Below, one piece after another: positions 1 through 8,256 of a stretch of 64,000 nucleotides of DNA. The stretch's first letter is position 1. Each line of letters opens with the position of its first letter. The DNA is from Candidatus Nitrosopumilus sediminis (GTDB lineage Archaea; Thermoproteota; Nitrososphaeria; Nitrososphaerales; Nitrosopumilaceae): positions 1,054,001-1,118,000 of the forward strand of contig NC_018656.1 of the NCBI RefSeq assembly GCF_000299395.1, written 5' to 3'. The position numbers and the translations under genes are program-made. The notes under the pieces were generated by a model, which was given only the letters and a program-made list of their open reading frames with translations, made no database searches and had not been told where the DNA came from.

Positions 1-2
1 AT

Positions 3-290
3 ATGCTCAAACTATTAGAGAAGAACGGAATTTCTCTCAAATCTAAAACACTTGATGACATAATTGAGATAATGGATGCAGTAATGCAAATCACGTGTTC
101 AGGCCATGTTAATTTTGAAGCAAACACCAAAAACATTACTGTAGAATCAAAATTGAATAGTGGGCATTCATTACCATGGGTATCAATTTTGGATGGATGT
201 CTTCAAAAACAAGGGTACAAGACAAGAACAATATATCAAAACAATTCAAACAAGGGTGAAAAAGTACTCATAAAAATAAGCAAAAATTAA
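3..290 (+). CDS. Hypothetical protein, possibly 5'-truncated by the window edge
   Basis: An open frame of 95 codons begins with ATG two bases from the window edge, so the true start may lie outside. I do not recognise the protein. It is a small soluble alpha/beta-looking sequence with a helical first third, two cysteines (in ITCSGH and DGCLQ) and a basic C-terminus ending IKISKN. No signal peptide or membrane segment is visible. It is followed by a pair of tiny genes on the opposite strand, so it ends its transcription unit. Coding character is reasonable, but function and exact start are unknown. Confidence 0.55.
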   Translation: MLKLLEKNGISLKSKTLDDIIEIMDAVMQITCSGHVNFEANTKNITVESKLNSGHSLPWVSILDGCLQKQGYKTRTIYQNNSNKGEKVLIKISKN

Positions 291-319
291 GATTTTTCAA
301 AATTTAGAAACCCAAATGA

Positions 320-469
320 TTATTCAGATGCATCATCAAATTTTTTCTGCTGTTCTTTGTATGCAATATATGAAATAAAGTCCGAAGTGCTTTGGAAGGG
401 AGTTTTTCCTTTAAGATTTTTCTGAATATAAGCAGATACTTTTTTTGCTAATCTTTCACTGTCAGTCAT
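320..469 (-). CDS. 49-aa small protein, second gene of a tiny overlapping pair
   Basis: This short frame starts ATG-ACT-GAC and runs 49 codons to TAA. The product is hydrophilic and helical: it begins MTDSERLAKKV, has a central KGKTPFQSTSDFIS segment and ends in an acidic tail, recalling the size and composition of small DNA-binding or antitoxin-like proteins without a motif I can name. Its start overlaps the last 8 nt of the upstream 35-codon frame, which suggests translational coupling. Support comes only from coupling and composition. Confidence 0.4.
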   Translation of the reverse strand: MTDSERLAKKVSAYIQKNLKGKTPFQSTSDFISYIAYKEQQKKFDDASE

Positions 470-569
470 TTCTGTATTCCTGTTGAATTAATTCAAGAGT
501 TTTAGGATCCAATTTTTCAAAACATTTGGTCAATTCTTCCTCGTCTAGTTCTTCATCATGAAATAACAT
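462..569 (-). CDS. 35-aa acidic microprotein, first gene of a tiny overlapping pair
   Basis: A 35-codon frame (MLFHDEELDEEELTKCFEK at the start) ends in TGA embedded in the ATGACTGA that also starts the next small gene. It is very acidic in its first half and amphipathic after that, with one cysteine. An AT-rich TATA-like stretch lies about 25 nt upstream on the minus strand, compatible with a leaderless transcript. Function is unknown. The coupled overlap with the following gene is the main reason for listing it. Confidence 0.4.
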   Translation of the reverse strand: MLFHDEELDEEELTKCFEKLDPKTLELIQQEYRND

Positions 570-741
570 ATTCTAATTATAGATTAAACACTCATTAGAT
601 TACCAGATAAGAAACATGTACAAAATGCTCAAAATTCGAGAGGTTTAGAGGACAAAATGGAATTTAGATTAAAATAAGAATAAAAAGACGCCCAAGAATT
701 CAGTTCACCACCAATAAATAATTCCAGATAAAAGACTGTCC

Positions 742-1347
742 ATGCAGATGATTTCAATAGAATATATTTTAGAATGTATGAATGATGAAAAAAATTATTT
801 TGGAGATATTTGGAAAAACTGTTTGAATAATAAAAAACGATTCAATAGAACCAAATTAAAAGAAATACTAAAAAAAATGGAAGAATTAGGACACATTAAA
901 AAACACGGTTACAAAAACGAGGCATATTATGAAAAATATTATCACTATTCACTTGAAGAACATATTGGTTTTATCAATAATTTAATTTTTACATATGAAT
1001 CTAAGATAAATTCTGCATTAAAAAAATTAGAAAGTAAGAAAATATTTTTAGACATATCCAAAGATCTTACATCTTATAAATTCAGCAAGTACACAAAAAC
1101 AGATTATGAATCAATAGTAACAGGCATGACCAGCATGTTTGAATTAGCATCATCAATTCTATGGACAATAGAAACAAGTGACGACAGCGAATTAAAAAAA
1201 GAGTTAAAAAATTGTTTCAAACAAATCAATGAATTCATGGATGAGACAAATCAGAGATTGCTTGAGGGTAGAAAAACAAACGAGCGAATATTATTGCAAA
1301 GGGACTTTAGTAGTAAAATTCCAAAAGCAGGCCATCTTAAGATTTAA
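742..1347 (+). CDS. Hypothetical protein with N-terminal winged-helix-like region
   Basis: The protein has 201 residues. Residues about 5-70 look like a winged helix: helical segments, then KKMEELGHIKKHGYKNEAYY, which reads like a recognition helix plus wing. The rest is long charged helices with possible coiled coil, and no membrane segment. ATG at 742 and ATG at 748 are both possible starts. An AT-rich box (ataaataatt, near 713-722) sits about 26-30 nt upstream, favouring a leaderless transcript. A role as a DNA-binding regulator is inference; I recognise no family. Confidence 0.7.
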   Translation: MQMISIEYILECMNDEKNYFGDIWKNCLNNKKRFNRTKLKEILKKMEELGHIKKHGYKNEAYYEKYYHYSLEEHIGFINNLIFTYESKINSALKKLESKKIFLDISKDLTSYKFSKYTKTDYESIVTGMTSMFELASSILWTIETSDDSELKKELKNCFKQINEFMDETNQRLLEGRKTNERILLQRDFSSKIPKAGHLKI

Positions 1348-1522
1348 AAAATACAGTGTTACTAGAGACATTCACTAGATCCTCATCATAAAATGCCCCT
1401 AGCAACACGAGTAATCAAAATATTTCACATATACAGTAATGCACAATTATTTTAAAAACATGCAATAAATTCACAAGATAATTGTAAAAACTAAAATCAG
1501 ACAAAAATTTATCAACATAGTC

Positions 1523-1978
1523 ATGATTGAAGAAAAACTTGAATTGCTAGGAATTAAACTTCCAAACCCTCCAACACCAGCAGGATCATACATTCCAGCA
1601 GTAAAGACTGGAAATTTGCTATTCATCTCAGGTCAAATCCCAATGGAGGAAGGAAAAGTACTATTCACAGGAAAAGTTACAGACGACAATCTAGAAACTG
1701 CTCAAAAATCGGCAAGAATGTGTGCAATCAATCTTTTAGCACAAATCAAAAGGGAATTAGGCAGTTTGGATAAAGTAACAAGAATTGTAAGACTATCAGG
1801 ATTTGTAAATTCAGATGCAGAGTTTTACCAACATCCCAAAGTAATCAATCCGGCATCAGATTTGTTCTTTGAAGTATTTGGAGATAAAGGAAAACATTCG
1901 CGAATTGCAGTGGGTGTTGCATGTTTACCGCTAAATTCAATGACAGAAATTGATGCAATTGTGGAATTTTCAGAATGA
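1523..1978 (+). CDS. RidA/YjgF/UK114-family protein
   Basis: The 151 residues show the Rid fold: a PAGSYIPAV segment near residue 21, then FISGQIPMEEGK (about 34-45), the helix with NLLAQIKRELGSLD, and a C-terminal strand with ACLPLNSMTEIDAIVEF. Family members deaminate reactive imine/enamine intermediates or act as YjgF-like regulators. This sequence belongs to the longer group of about 150 residues, in which the catalytic arginine of canonical RidA is often absent; I do not see the usual R-CP motif near residue 105, where R-I-A-V-G-V-A-C occurs instead. It sits alone between unrelated genes. The family is secure, the substrate unknown. Confidence 0.88.
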   Translation: MIEEKLELLGIKLPNPPTPAGSYIPAVKTGNLLFISGQIPMEEGKVLFTGKVTDDNLETAQKSARMCAINLLAQIKRELGSLDKVTRIVRLSGFVNSDAEFYQHPKVINPASDLFFEVFGDKGKHSRIAVGVACLPLNSMTEIDAIVEFSE

Positions 1979-2045
1979 AAAAATCAAAGATTACAAATGT
2001 TACGATAAAATCATATATACAATTCATATATATGTAATATTCAGA

Positions 2046-2870
2046 ATGTACGTGTTTAAAATTTCGTTATTAGCATTAATCGCAGTTTCAATATTTTCGA
2101 CTTCAGTATTTGCGGAACCAACAATACAAGTTAGCGTTTCTGAAGAAAACATCCAGTCTTTGGATTCTATTTGGATAACGGGGAAGGTAACTGATGTCTC
2201 ACAATGGAAGCCAGTAAGACTTACTGTAACTGATCCAGAGGGAATTGTTGTGTATAGGCCATCAGTGGCAATAAGTGATGATGGGACATTCAGAGATTTA
2301 ATGCATCCAACTCTTCCAAGTTTCAAATTAGGAACATACACAATAATTGCAAGTCAGGAAGATATAGACATTACAGCAAGGACACAATTCACAGTAACAT
2401 CTGAAGTAATGCCAAGAAACCAAATAACCCAACCATCTCCAGAACCAGCAGTAAGCACGCCACAATTAACAGATTCAAGCAAGATTACACTCACAGCAGA
2501 CACAGTTAACGGATCAAACATTATCAAAATTAGCGGATATACAGAAATTAGAAGTACAGACATTACATTTATCGTATATGCACCAAGTGGTAACATAATT
2601 TCAGTTGGGCAAGTAAGTCCAAATACGCAAGGAAAATTCCAATTAGAAATTAAAACAGGCGGTCCAGTATGGAAAGAGAATGGAATGTATACAATTACCG
2701 CAAATCAAGGAACTTCATCAGAGTACAAAGAATCAATCAAAGTCGAAATCAAAGATGGAGTGGTAGTTCCAGAGTTTGGAGTTGTAGCATCATTGGTTTT
2801 AGCAATATCAATAATTTCAATAATTATAGTGTCATCAAAATCAAAAATTGCAATGCCATCTAGATATTAA
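2046..2870 (+). CDS. Secreted surface protein with PEFG-CTERM sorting signal
   Basis: The start is placed at ATG 2046 because it gives a clean signal peptide (MYVFKISLLALIAVSIFSTS, then VFA-E as cleavage site); the frame is open further upstream but overlaps the preceding gene. The mature part contains two beta-rich Ig-like stretches (about residues 25-125 and 145-235) joined by a Pro/Thr/Ser linker. The C-terminus is diagnostic: VVPEFGVV followed by a hydrophobic helix and a short basic tail. This matches the thaumarchaeal PEFG-CTERM class, thought to be processed by an archaeosortase and attached to the cell surface. Two catatatata-type TATA boxes lie just upstream. The ligand or role at the surface is unknown. 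Confidence 0.85.
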   Translation: MYVFKISLLALIAVSIFSTSVFAEPTIQVSVSEENIQSLDSIWITGKVTDVSQWKPVRLTVTDPEGIVVYRPSVAISDDGTFRDLMHPTLPSFKLGTYTIIASQEDIDITARTQFTVTSEVMPRNQITQPSPEPAVSTPQLTDSSKITLTADTVNGSNIIKISGYTEIRSTDITFIVYAPSGNIISVGQVSPNTQGKFQLEIKTGGPVWKENGMYTITANQGTSSEYKESIKVEIKDGVVVPEFGVVASLVLAISIISIIIVSSKSKIAMPSRY

Positions 2871-2893
2871 TTTTAGAGCAGGCCAAAATCATT

Positions 2894-3262
2894 ATGATAA
2901 ATTTAGACGAAATTAAATCCGAAAAATATATCTCGCTTGAAACTTATCGAAAAAATAATCAACCAGTTAGAACACCAGTATGGTTTGTAGTCAAAGATGA
3001 TTTGATTTATGTCGTCACACGCAGTAAAACAGGCAAGGTAAAACGTCTAAAAAACAATTTACAAGTAAAATTTGCATTGTGTACAATTAAAGGTAAAGTT
3101 ACAGGAGAATGGATTTCAGGAACTGCCACAATTCTAAATGAAGAAGAGACTAAAAAAGCAGTAAAGAGAAGGGATAAAAAATATGGGTTTATGGCAAAAA
3201 TTTCAAAATTCCTGAGTAAAAGCAAGGGAGGATTTTTTGCATTTACAATTAAGGCAGATTAA
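2894..3262 (+). CDS. PPOX-class flavin/F420-dependent oxidoreductase
   Basis: At 122 residues this is a minimal split-barrel protein of the pyridoxamine-phosphate-oxidase-like superfamily. The opening KYISLETYRKNNQPVRTPVWFV is the characteristic first beta pair, and VTRSKTGKVKRLKNN is the phosphate-binding region seen in the F420-dependent (PPOX) subgroup. The C-terminus FFAFTIKAD closes the barrel. Such proteins reduce small molecules with F420H2 or FMN. The gene follows the PEFG surface protein by 23 nt on the same strand, but the functions look unrelated. Confidence 0.82.
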   Translation: MINLDEIKSEKYISLETYRKNNQPVRTPVWFVVKDDLIYVVTRSKTGKVKRLKNNLQVKFALCTIKGKVTGEWISGTATILNEEETKKAVKRRDKKYGFMAKISKFLSKSKGGFFAFTIKAD

Positions 3263-3320
3263 GGAATTGTAATTTCATTTAGGAAATTCTTTTGGTTAAT
3301 TTAGAATATTTAAGAATAGA

Positions 3321-4463
3321 TTATTTGATTTGCTTATTTAATTCCGTAATGAATTTTTTTATTTTGGGTTTAGGAATTACGGCACCACATGCCTTGTCAT
3401 GACCTCCACCAGAACCGCCAAGACTAGTAGCCAAGGTGTTGACAATTTTCCCAAGATGGACTTTGCAATCTTTAGAGCCACGAACAGATACAGCATAGAT
3501 TCCATGATCAACTCTTTCTTTGTATGCAACGCCGACGTCCTTTCCAGACAATCCCATTACAAAATTCACAGCACCACTAGCACCAGCATCTAAAATTTCC
3601 ATATAACCAAGATTTTTCATAGTTTTCATTCCTTGTTTTACTTTGGCAATCATCTGAGATAGTTTCTCAACTTGAATTTGAGCAAATTCAAAAGTGTTAG
3701 GTATTGCATGAGGGAACTTGGATTCAGCCAACTCCTCAACAAGGTACAATAGATAATCAGGTTCTTTTTGATGCCCCACAATATTGTAAGTAAGAACAGT
3801 CGCACTAATCAATGCAAATTGTCGGTCATAGATTTGCAGTAATTTTGCACCTATTGGTCTAGTTTCCATGTAGTCAGTAATTGCAGCACATGCTGCAACA
3901 AATGATGCATGATCATTTAATTTTGATTTGAATGCAGTGTAAGCTAAAACAGCAGTACATTCATTGATGTCATGAATCACCTTTACTTTTATTTTTTTTA
4001 ATGCCTTTACAACATCAGGGTCTATATCATGATGATCAATGTAAGTTACTGAGACTTTGTTTTTTCTCAGAGTTGTTAAAATATCAATAAATTCATCCTG
4101 GGTTTTTTTACTAAGACCCAAATCACAAATAAATAATGACTTTAATTTTTCATCTAAAACCACTTGATTTAGTGCTTCCATTTGTCCAGGATAGTCAACC
4201 AGTATTGCATCACCGCCAAATGCCTGTCTGATAATTGCAGCAGAACTAATACCATCACAATCTTCTTTGTGAGAAATACAAATCACTTTAGTTCTTTGTG
4301 GTTTTGTAGTTTTTTTAGATGCAGATTTCTTTGTTACTTTTTTTGCAACAGTTTTCTTAACAGGTTTTTTTGCTGCTGTTTTTTTGGCAACTTTTTTTGC
4401 TACTTTTTTAGTTGCTTTTTTCTTAACAGTGGTGGTAGATTTTTTAGTTTTAGATACTGCCAA
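3321..4463 (-). CDS. DHH-family phosphoesterase with histone-H1-like Lys/Ala tail
   Basis: I place the start at TTG 4463 (MAVSKTKKS) rather than the ATG at 4490, because a TTTAAAT box at about 4489-4495 is 26-30 nt upstream and would give a leaderless mRNA beginning at the TTG. Residues 1-57 are an almost pure Lys/Ala/Thr/Val tail (repeats of AKK and VAKK) resembling the histone H1 C-terminal domain. The catalytic part follows: SHKEDCDGIS (about 64-73), CDLGLS (about 113), DHHDID (about 145) and a C-terminal DHHA1-type GGSGGGHDKACG loop. DHH proteins cleave phosphodiesters such as nanoRNA, cyclic dinucleotides or single-stranded DNA. The tail suggests nucleic-acid tethering. The catalytic family is secure; the exact substrate is not. 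Confidence 0.88.
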   Translation of the reverse strand: MAVSKTKKSTTTVKKKATKKVAKKVAKKTAAKKPVKKTVAKKVTKKSASKKTTKPQRTKVICISHKEDCDGISSAAIIRQAFGGDAILVDYPGQMEALNQVVLDEKLKSLFICDLGLSKKTQDEFIDILTTLRKNKVSVTYIDHHDIDPDVVKALKKIKVKVIHDINECTAVLAYTAFKSKLNDHASFVAACAAITDYMETRPIGAKLLQIYDRQFALISATVLTYNIVGHQKEPDYLLYLVEELAESKFPHAIPNTFEFAQIQVEKLSQMIAKVKQGMKTMKNLGYMEILDAGASGAVNFVMGLSGKDVGVAYKERVDHGIYAVSVRGSKDCKVHLGKIVNTLATSLGGSGGGHDKACGAVIPKPKIKKFITELNKQIK

Positions 4464-4507
4464 TATAGATAGAAAATTTGCAACCCTCATTTAAATGAAG
4501 AAAGTGA

Positions 4508-4699
4508 TCAGGATTTATGAGACTGTTTTTTAATATTTTTGTGAATCAAAGATCTAGAATCAAGGTACACATCAAAAAACGATACTCCTTCAAGCTGAGT
4601 CTGATGATCAATCTCCTGAATTTTTTTCAGTTCATCAGATGTCGCATTCAATACCATGTCATCTAATTTTTGCAAATCTTTACGCTCTTTAGGAGTCAA
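4508..4699 (-). CDS. Small conserved-type protein, paralogue of 5985-6191
   Basis: The 63 residues form a helical N-terminus (MTPKERKDLQKLDDMVLNA) followed by HQTQLEGVSFFDVYLDSR and a basic end. The block aligns by eye with DQAQKKGITFYDMVFEVL in the protein encoded on the other side of citrate synthase, so the two are probable paralogues. The start is TTG, and a cataaatg box about 22-30 nt upstream supports a leaderless message. It precedes the DHH gene on the same strand with a short gap and could be co-transcribed with it. Function is unknown. Confidence 0.6.
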   Translation of the reverse strand: MTPKERKDLQKLDDMVLNATSDELKKIQEIDHQTQLEGVSFFDVYLDSRSLIHKNIKKQSHKS

Positions 4700-4818
4700 G
4701 TAATTTTTTATTAAAAATTCTCATTTATGGCCAAAAGTTGGCATATTAGACTAAATACTAAATTTCATAGACATGATTTTGAGCGAAAATATAATAGAAG
4801 AAATTTTGTAGGCTCATT

Positions 4819-5982
4819 ATGGAGACAAAAAATATCGGCCTTCGTGGAATCGAAGTAGCAGATACGAGAATTTCCAATATTGACGGAGAGAAAGGAAAGC
4901 TAATCTACCGAGGATATGATATTTTAGAATTAACCAAAAATTCAACATTTGAAGAAACAGCATATTTACTTCTTTATGACAAGCTTCCAAATAGAAATCA
5001 ATTAGATGAATTTAATGCCAAATTAATTGATGCCAGGTTCATTCCAAAACAAATGCAAAAAAACATGGGCAATTGGAGAAAAGATGCAGATCCTATGGAT
5101 ATGCTTCAGGCTTTTGTGGCAGCACTTGCTGGATATTATGATGAAGAATTTGCAAACAAAGAAGCAAGTTATGATAAGGCAATAAACCTGATTGCAAAAG
5201 TTCCCACAATTGTTGCAAGTTGGAACAGAATAAGAAATGGACTAGACATAGTAGATCCAGACCCAACACTAAGTCATGCAGCAAATTTTCTATACATGAT
5301 GTCAGGTAAAAGACCAGATCCAGAAGTTGAGAAGATCTTCGACGTGTGTTTAATTTTGCATGCAGATCATACGTTTAATGCATCTACATTTACTGCAAGA
5401 CAAGTGGCATCTACTAGGGCACACATGTATTCAGCATGTAGCGCTGCAATTGGGGCACTAAGTGGGGAACTACATGGTGGGGCCAATACCGAAGTAATGA
5501 AAATGCTGCTTGAGATAGGAGATATCGAAAAAGTAGAAGAATGGGTTAAGAAAGAAATGAGCGAAGGCAACAGAATAATGGGAATGGGTCACGCAGTCTA
5601 CAAAACATATGATCCAAGAGCCCAAGTACTAAAAGAATTATCTAGAAAACTAGCAGAAAAAACAAAAGACCCATGGTTTGACATTACAGAAAAAATAGAA
5701 GTCACCACAATTTCTGAAATGAAAAAACAGAAAGGAAAAGATATCTATCCTAACGTAGACCTGTACAGCGCATCATTGTATTACATGTTGAAAATTCCAA
5801 TGGATCTTAATACTCCAATTTTTGCAATTTCACGTGTTGTGGGATGGGCTGCACACATCATCGAAGAAAAATTTGCAGAAGCTGCACCAAAACCAGCATT
5901 GTATAGACCAAAGGCCACTTATGTTGGAAAATATTGTGGACCTGAAGGTTGTGAATACCAAACATTAGACTTGAGAAAATAA
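4819..5982 (+). CDS. gltA: Citrate synthase
   Basis: The 387 residues match the usual length of the short archaeal/Gram-positive-type citrate synthase. Signature blocks are visible: RGIEVADTRIS and LIYRGYDI near the N-terminus, HADHTFNASTFTAR (catalytic His, about 186), LSGELHGGANTEV (about 215), GMGHAVYKTYDPRA with the third active-site region (about 258), and PNVDLYSASLYY near the end with the catalytic Asp. The enzyme condenses acetyl-CoA and oxaloacetate, feeding 2-oxoglutarate and glutamate synthesis in an autotroph with an incomplete or mainly biosynthetic TCA cycle. A TATA-like aaatataata lies about 25 nt upstream. It is flanked on both sides by small related genes on the opposite strand. 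Confidence 0.96.
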   Translation: METKNIGLRGIEVADTRISNIDGEKGKLIYRGYDILELTKNSTFEETAYLLLYDKLPNRNQLDEFNAKLIDARFIPKQMQKNMGNWRKDADPMDMLQAFVAALAGYYDEEFANKEASYDKAINLIAKVPTIVASWNRIRNGLDIVDPDPTLSHAANFLYMMSGKRPDPEVEKIFDVCLILHADHTFNASTFTARQVASTRAHMYSACSAAIGALSGELHGGANTEVMKMLLEIGDIEKVEEWVKKEMSEGNRIMGMGHAVYKTYDPRAQVLKELSRKLAEKTKDPWFDITEKIEVTTISEMKKQKGKDIYPNVDLYSASLYYMLKIPMDLNTPIFAISRVVGWAAHIIEEKFAEAAPKPALYRPKATYVGKYCGPEGCEYQTLDLRK

Positions 5983-5984
5983 AT

Positions 5985-6191
5985 TTAATTTCTAGTACTT
6001 AACCAGTCTTTGGCTTTAGAATTTACATCGTGCTTGTATAGAACTTCAAAAACCATATCATAAAATGTGATACCTTTTTTCTGAGCCTGATCATCTAGCC
6101 ATTTAATTCCATCAGCTAATTCAGGATCATATTCTGAGAATTCAACTAATTCATCAACCATTTTCGAGAAGAAGGCGTGAGATTCAAGCAT
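5985..6191 (-). CDS. Small conserved-type protein, paralogue of 4508-4699
   Basis: I chose ATG 6191 (MLESHAFFSKM) because it has a good AAAGGTG ribosome-binding site 8 nt upstream; the frame could extend to 6245. The 68-residue product is acidic and helical and ends with KKGITFYDMVFEVLYKHDVN, which parallels EGVSFFDVYLDSRSLIHKN of the small protein at 4508-4699. The gene ends 3 nt from the citrate synthase stop on the other strand, so the two converge. No known domain is recognised. The paired placement around citrate synthase could mean co-inheritance or simply chance. Confidence 0.6.
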   Translation of the reverse strand: MLESHAFFSKMVDELVEFSEYDPELADGIKWLDDQAQKKGITFYDMVFEVLYKHDVNSKAKDWLSTRN

Positions 6192-6274
6192 AAGTACACC
6201 TTTCAATCTTTGATCATAAGTGGGGGATTCAAAATATATTAACAAAAGACCCCTTTTTGGTTGACAATTGAACC

Positions 6275-6615
6275 ATGTTTTTTATTCAGATGCAAATGCA
6301 ACAGAGATTTCATGAATTATCAAAACAGACAATTCAACTGTTGAGCAAAAAAGAGAGCATGTAGAAATTTATAAAAATAAAATTACAGATTTGCAATCAA
6401 AATATGTTGCATTGCATATTGGTTTGTTTTGGGGGATAGGAGTGTTCATAATTAAAAATAAAGATACTATTAAAATAAAAATTAATGAAAAAACAATGTT
6501 TGATCAGTTATCAAAAGGAATAACGAGTAATGAACAATTTATTCAAAAAAGAATAAAATTTATCAATCAACTAATCACTCAAAGGAAATTAAAAATCGAG
6601 TATGAATTGATTTAA
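6275..6615 (+). pseudogene. Hypothetical protein gene disrupted by a single-base deletion in an A run
   Basis: Frame 2 opens at ATG 6275 (MFFIQMQMQQRFHELSKQ) and stops at 6361. Frame 1 then carries convincing protein from about 6343 (HVEIYKNKITDLQSKYVALH) to a stop at 6615. The two halves join in one helical protein of about 113 residues if one A is added to the six-A run near 6347-6352 (the joint would read KKRE). The second half has a short hydrophobic stretch (GLFWGIGVFII) and a basic C-terminus. No family is recognised. Whether the lesion is biological or a sequencing error cannot be decided here, but other genes in the window show the same error type. Confidence 0.55.
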
Positions 6616-6723
6616 AATATATCAGTAAATGCAAAAGAGCTTAAGACCAAAAACGGTTAGTTACTTGGTGAGAGCTCATTTGCAGTTTGTAAATTAATTA
6701 CGTATTTGATTCATAAAAGAAAT

Positions 6724-6887
6724 ATGTGTTCACATTCATTGACAACACCTCAACATCAATTAGAGCGATCTTATGAAATTTACAAAGGATTGGAGATATT
6801 TTTGTAAATATTTCAAACATATTAAAAATTAAAGATATCAAGAAAAGAACTGCCCATCATCATAAAAGTAAATCAGCCAAGTTGTGA
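6724..6887 (+). pseudogene. Possible decayed or frameshifted small gene in a 340-bp gap
   Basis: The 340-bp gap 6616-6955 has no intact gene on either strand. Within it, ATG 6724 opens 27 codons (MCSHSLTTPQHQLERSYEIY at the start), and the -1 frame continues as DIFVNISNILKIKDIKKR and a His/Lys-rich end to TGA 6887. Adding one base near 6793-6795 would give a 54-residue helical protein. This is weak evidence based only on protein-like composition. The last 40 bp of the gap hold the TATA region for the downstream cupredoxin gene. Confidence 0.25.
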
Positions 6888-6955
6888 AAATATGAAAAAT
6901 ATACGTAATTGCAAAGATTAGATTTATTTACCATACATCAAGTGATGGATCAATT

Positions 6956-8236
6956 ATGGCAGGTATAGACAGAGCTGCAATTGCATTTTCTATTGCAATT
7001 GTAGTAATCGGTGTAGGATTTGCATTCTATATGGATGGAGTTCAAAATGCCGGTCCCGTTATTTCTGCTCCAGTAGCTTCAAAGACTGTTGAGGAAAAAA
7101 CTCAAACAGACCCATTTGCAGATATTGCAAATAAGGTAAAACAAGAAGCTCCTGCAAAACCAATGAAATCAGGTTGGGATAGACTAACATCAGAAACAGA
7201 TCCTGGTGTAGGTCATGAAACACACCAACTTGCAATCATTTTGGCACCAAGTGACAAAGTATATTCAGGTACACTCAAGTATGATGCATCTGAACCAATT
7301 CAACTTGTTACACTACACGGTCCATTAGCAGCTGGAGAAGACAAAGGACAAGCAATTTGGACACCAGATGGTGAAACAAAGTTTGCATTAACATTTGTTG
7401 ATCCAAAGAATGCAAGAGGCGAATGGGAATTTGCCGGTAATGCTTTAGCAGTACATACAATGAATACCGAACCATTCATAGTTGATTACAAAGTAGATTA
7501 CAAAGAAAAACCAATGTCAGATACTGTAATGACTGGCACAGTCCAGACAGTACAGGATCCTGGTGTAGGTCATGAATCACATCAACTTGCAGTGCTTTTG
7601 GCACCATCAAGTGATGTATATTCAGGAATTCTTTCATACTCTGCTTCTGAAAATATTCAACTAGTTACACTACGAGGACCAATCGGTGCTGATGAAAAAC
7701 CAGCAAAGACATGGACACCAGATGGTGAAACTATCTTTGAATTAACATTTGTTGATCCAAAGAATGCAATGGGTTCTTGGAAATTCTCAGGTAATGCTTT
7801 AGCAGTTCACACTATGAAGACAAACCAAGCAACCATTAGTTATTCTGTAAGTGCAACTACAACTGCAGGAAAAACTGTTCAACTAGAAGAAAAAGTCGCC
7901 ATGAAAGAAACCACGGTAGACAAACCAACAGGACCAACAACTCACACAGTTGATATTCCAGTAGGTACTTCAGTTCCAGGATGTGAAGAAAGTAATGCAT
8001 GCTACTTACCAGCAGACATCACAATCAATGTTGGAGACACAGTAGAATGGATTAATATCGACACAGCAGCACACACAGTAACTGGTGGTAGTCCAGCTGA
8101 TGGACCATCCGGCGTATTTGATAGCAGTCTAGTCATGGCAGATGCATCTTATGCATTTACATTCAATGACTCAGGCAGTTATGATTACTTCTGCATGGTT
8201 CACCCATGGATGACCGGTAGTGTCACAGTGAACTAA
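6956..8236 (+). CDS. Membrane-anchored cupredoxin (plastocyanin-like) with two His-rich repeat domains
   Basis: Residues 8-27 are a membrane anchor or uncleaved signal. Two copies of a domain of about 100 residues follow (about 82-182 and 201-300), each with DPGVGHExHQLA, a QLVTL(H/R)GP block, WTPDGET and GNALAVHTM. The C-terminal 100 residues are a cupredoxin with a complete type-1 copper site: H373 (in AAHTVTGG), C413, H416 and M419 (in YFCMVHPWMTG). Such proteins carry electrons between ammonia oxidation and terminal oxidases in ammonia-oxidising archaea, outside the membrane. A related protein lacking the cupredoxin is at 33779-34822. The cupredoxin assignment is secure; the role of the His-rich repeats, possibly metal binding, is inference. 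Confidence 0.9.
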   Translation: MAGIDRAAIAFSIAIVVIGVGFAFYMDGVQNAGPVISAPVASKTVEEKTQTDPFADIANKVKQEAPAKPMKSGWDRLTSETDPGVGHETHQLAIILAPSDKVYSGTLKYDASEPIQLVTLHGPLAAGEDKGQAIWTPDGETKFALTFVDPKNARGEWEFAGNALAVHTMNTEPFIVDYKVDYKEKPMSDTVMTGTVQTVQDPGVGHESHQLAVLLAPSSDVYSGILSYSASENIQLVTLRGPIGADEKPAKTWTPDGETIFELTFVDPKNAMGSWKFSGNALAVHTMKTNQATISYSVSATTTAGKTVQLEEKVAMKETTVDKPTGPTTHTVDIPVGTSVPGCEESNACYLPADITINVGDTVEWINIDTAAHTVTGGSPADGPSGVFDSSLVMADASYAFTFNDSGSYDYFCMVHPWMTGSVTVN

Positions 8237-8256
8237 CCAAAATTTTTCCTTTTTTC

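Noticed and set aside
1348-1522. C/D-box sRNA candidate on the minus strand (atgatga near 1391-1397)
   Set aside because: A C-like box is present but no CTGA D box or second box pair follows at suitable spacing.
4182-4472. 96-codon Cys/Phe-rich plus-strand frame
   Set aside because: It is the complement of the Lys/Ala tail of the DHH protein; the Cys/Phe richness is an artefact of complementing Lys codons.
6341-6361. Programmed -1 frameshifting at the A6 run of the 6275 gene
   Set aside because: The codon phase (agc aaa aaa gag) does not fit the X-XXY-YYZ slippery pattern, and other A runs in the window show the same simple loss.
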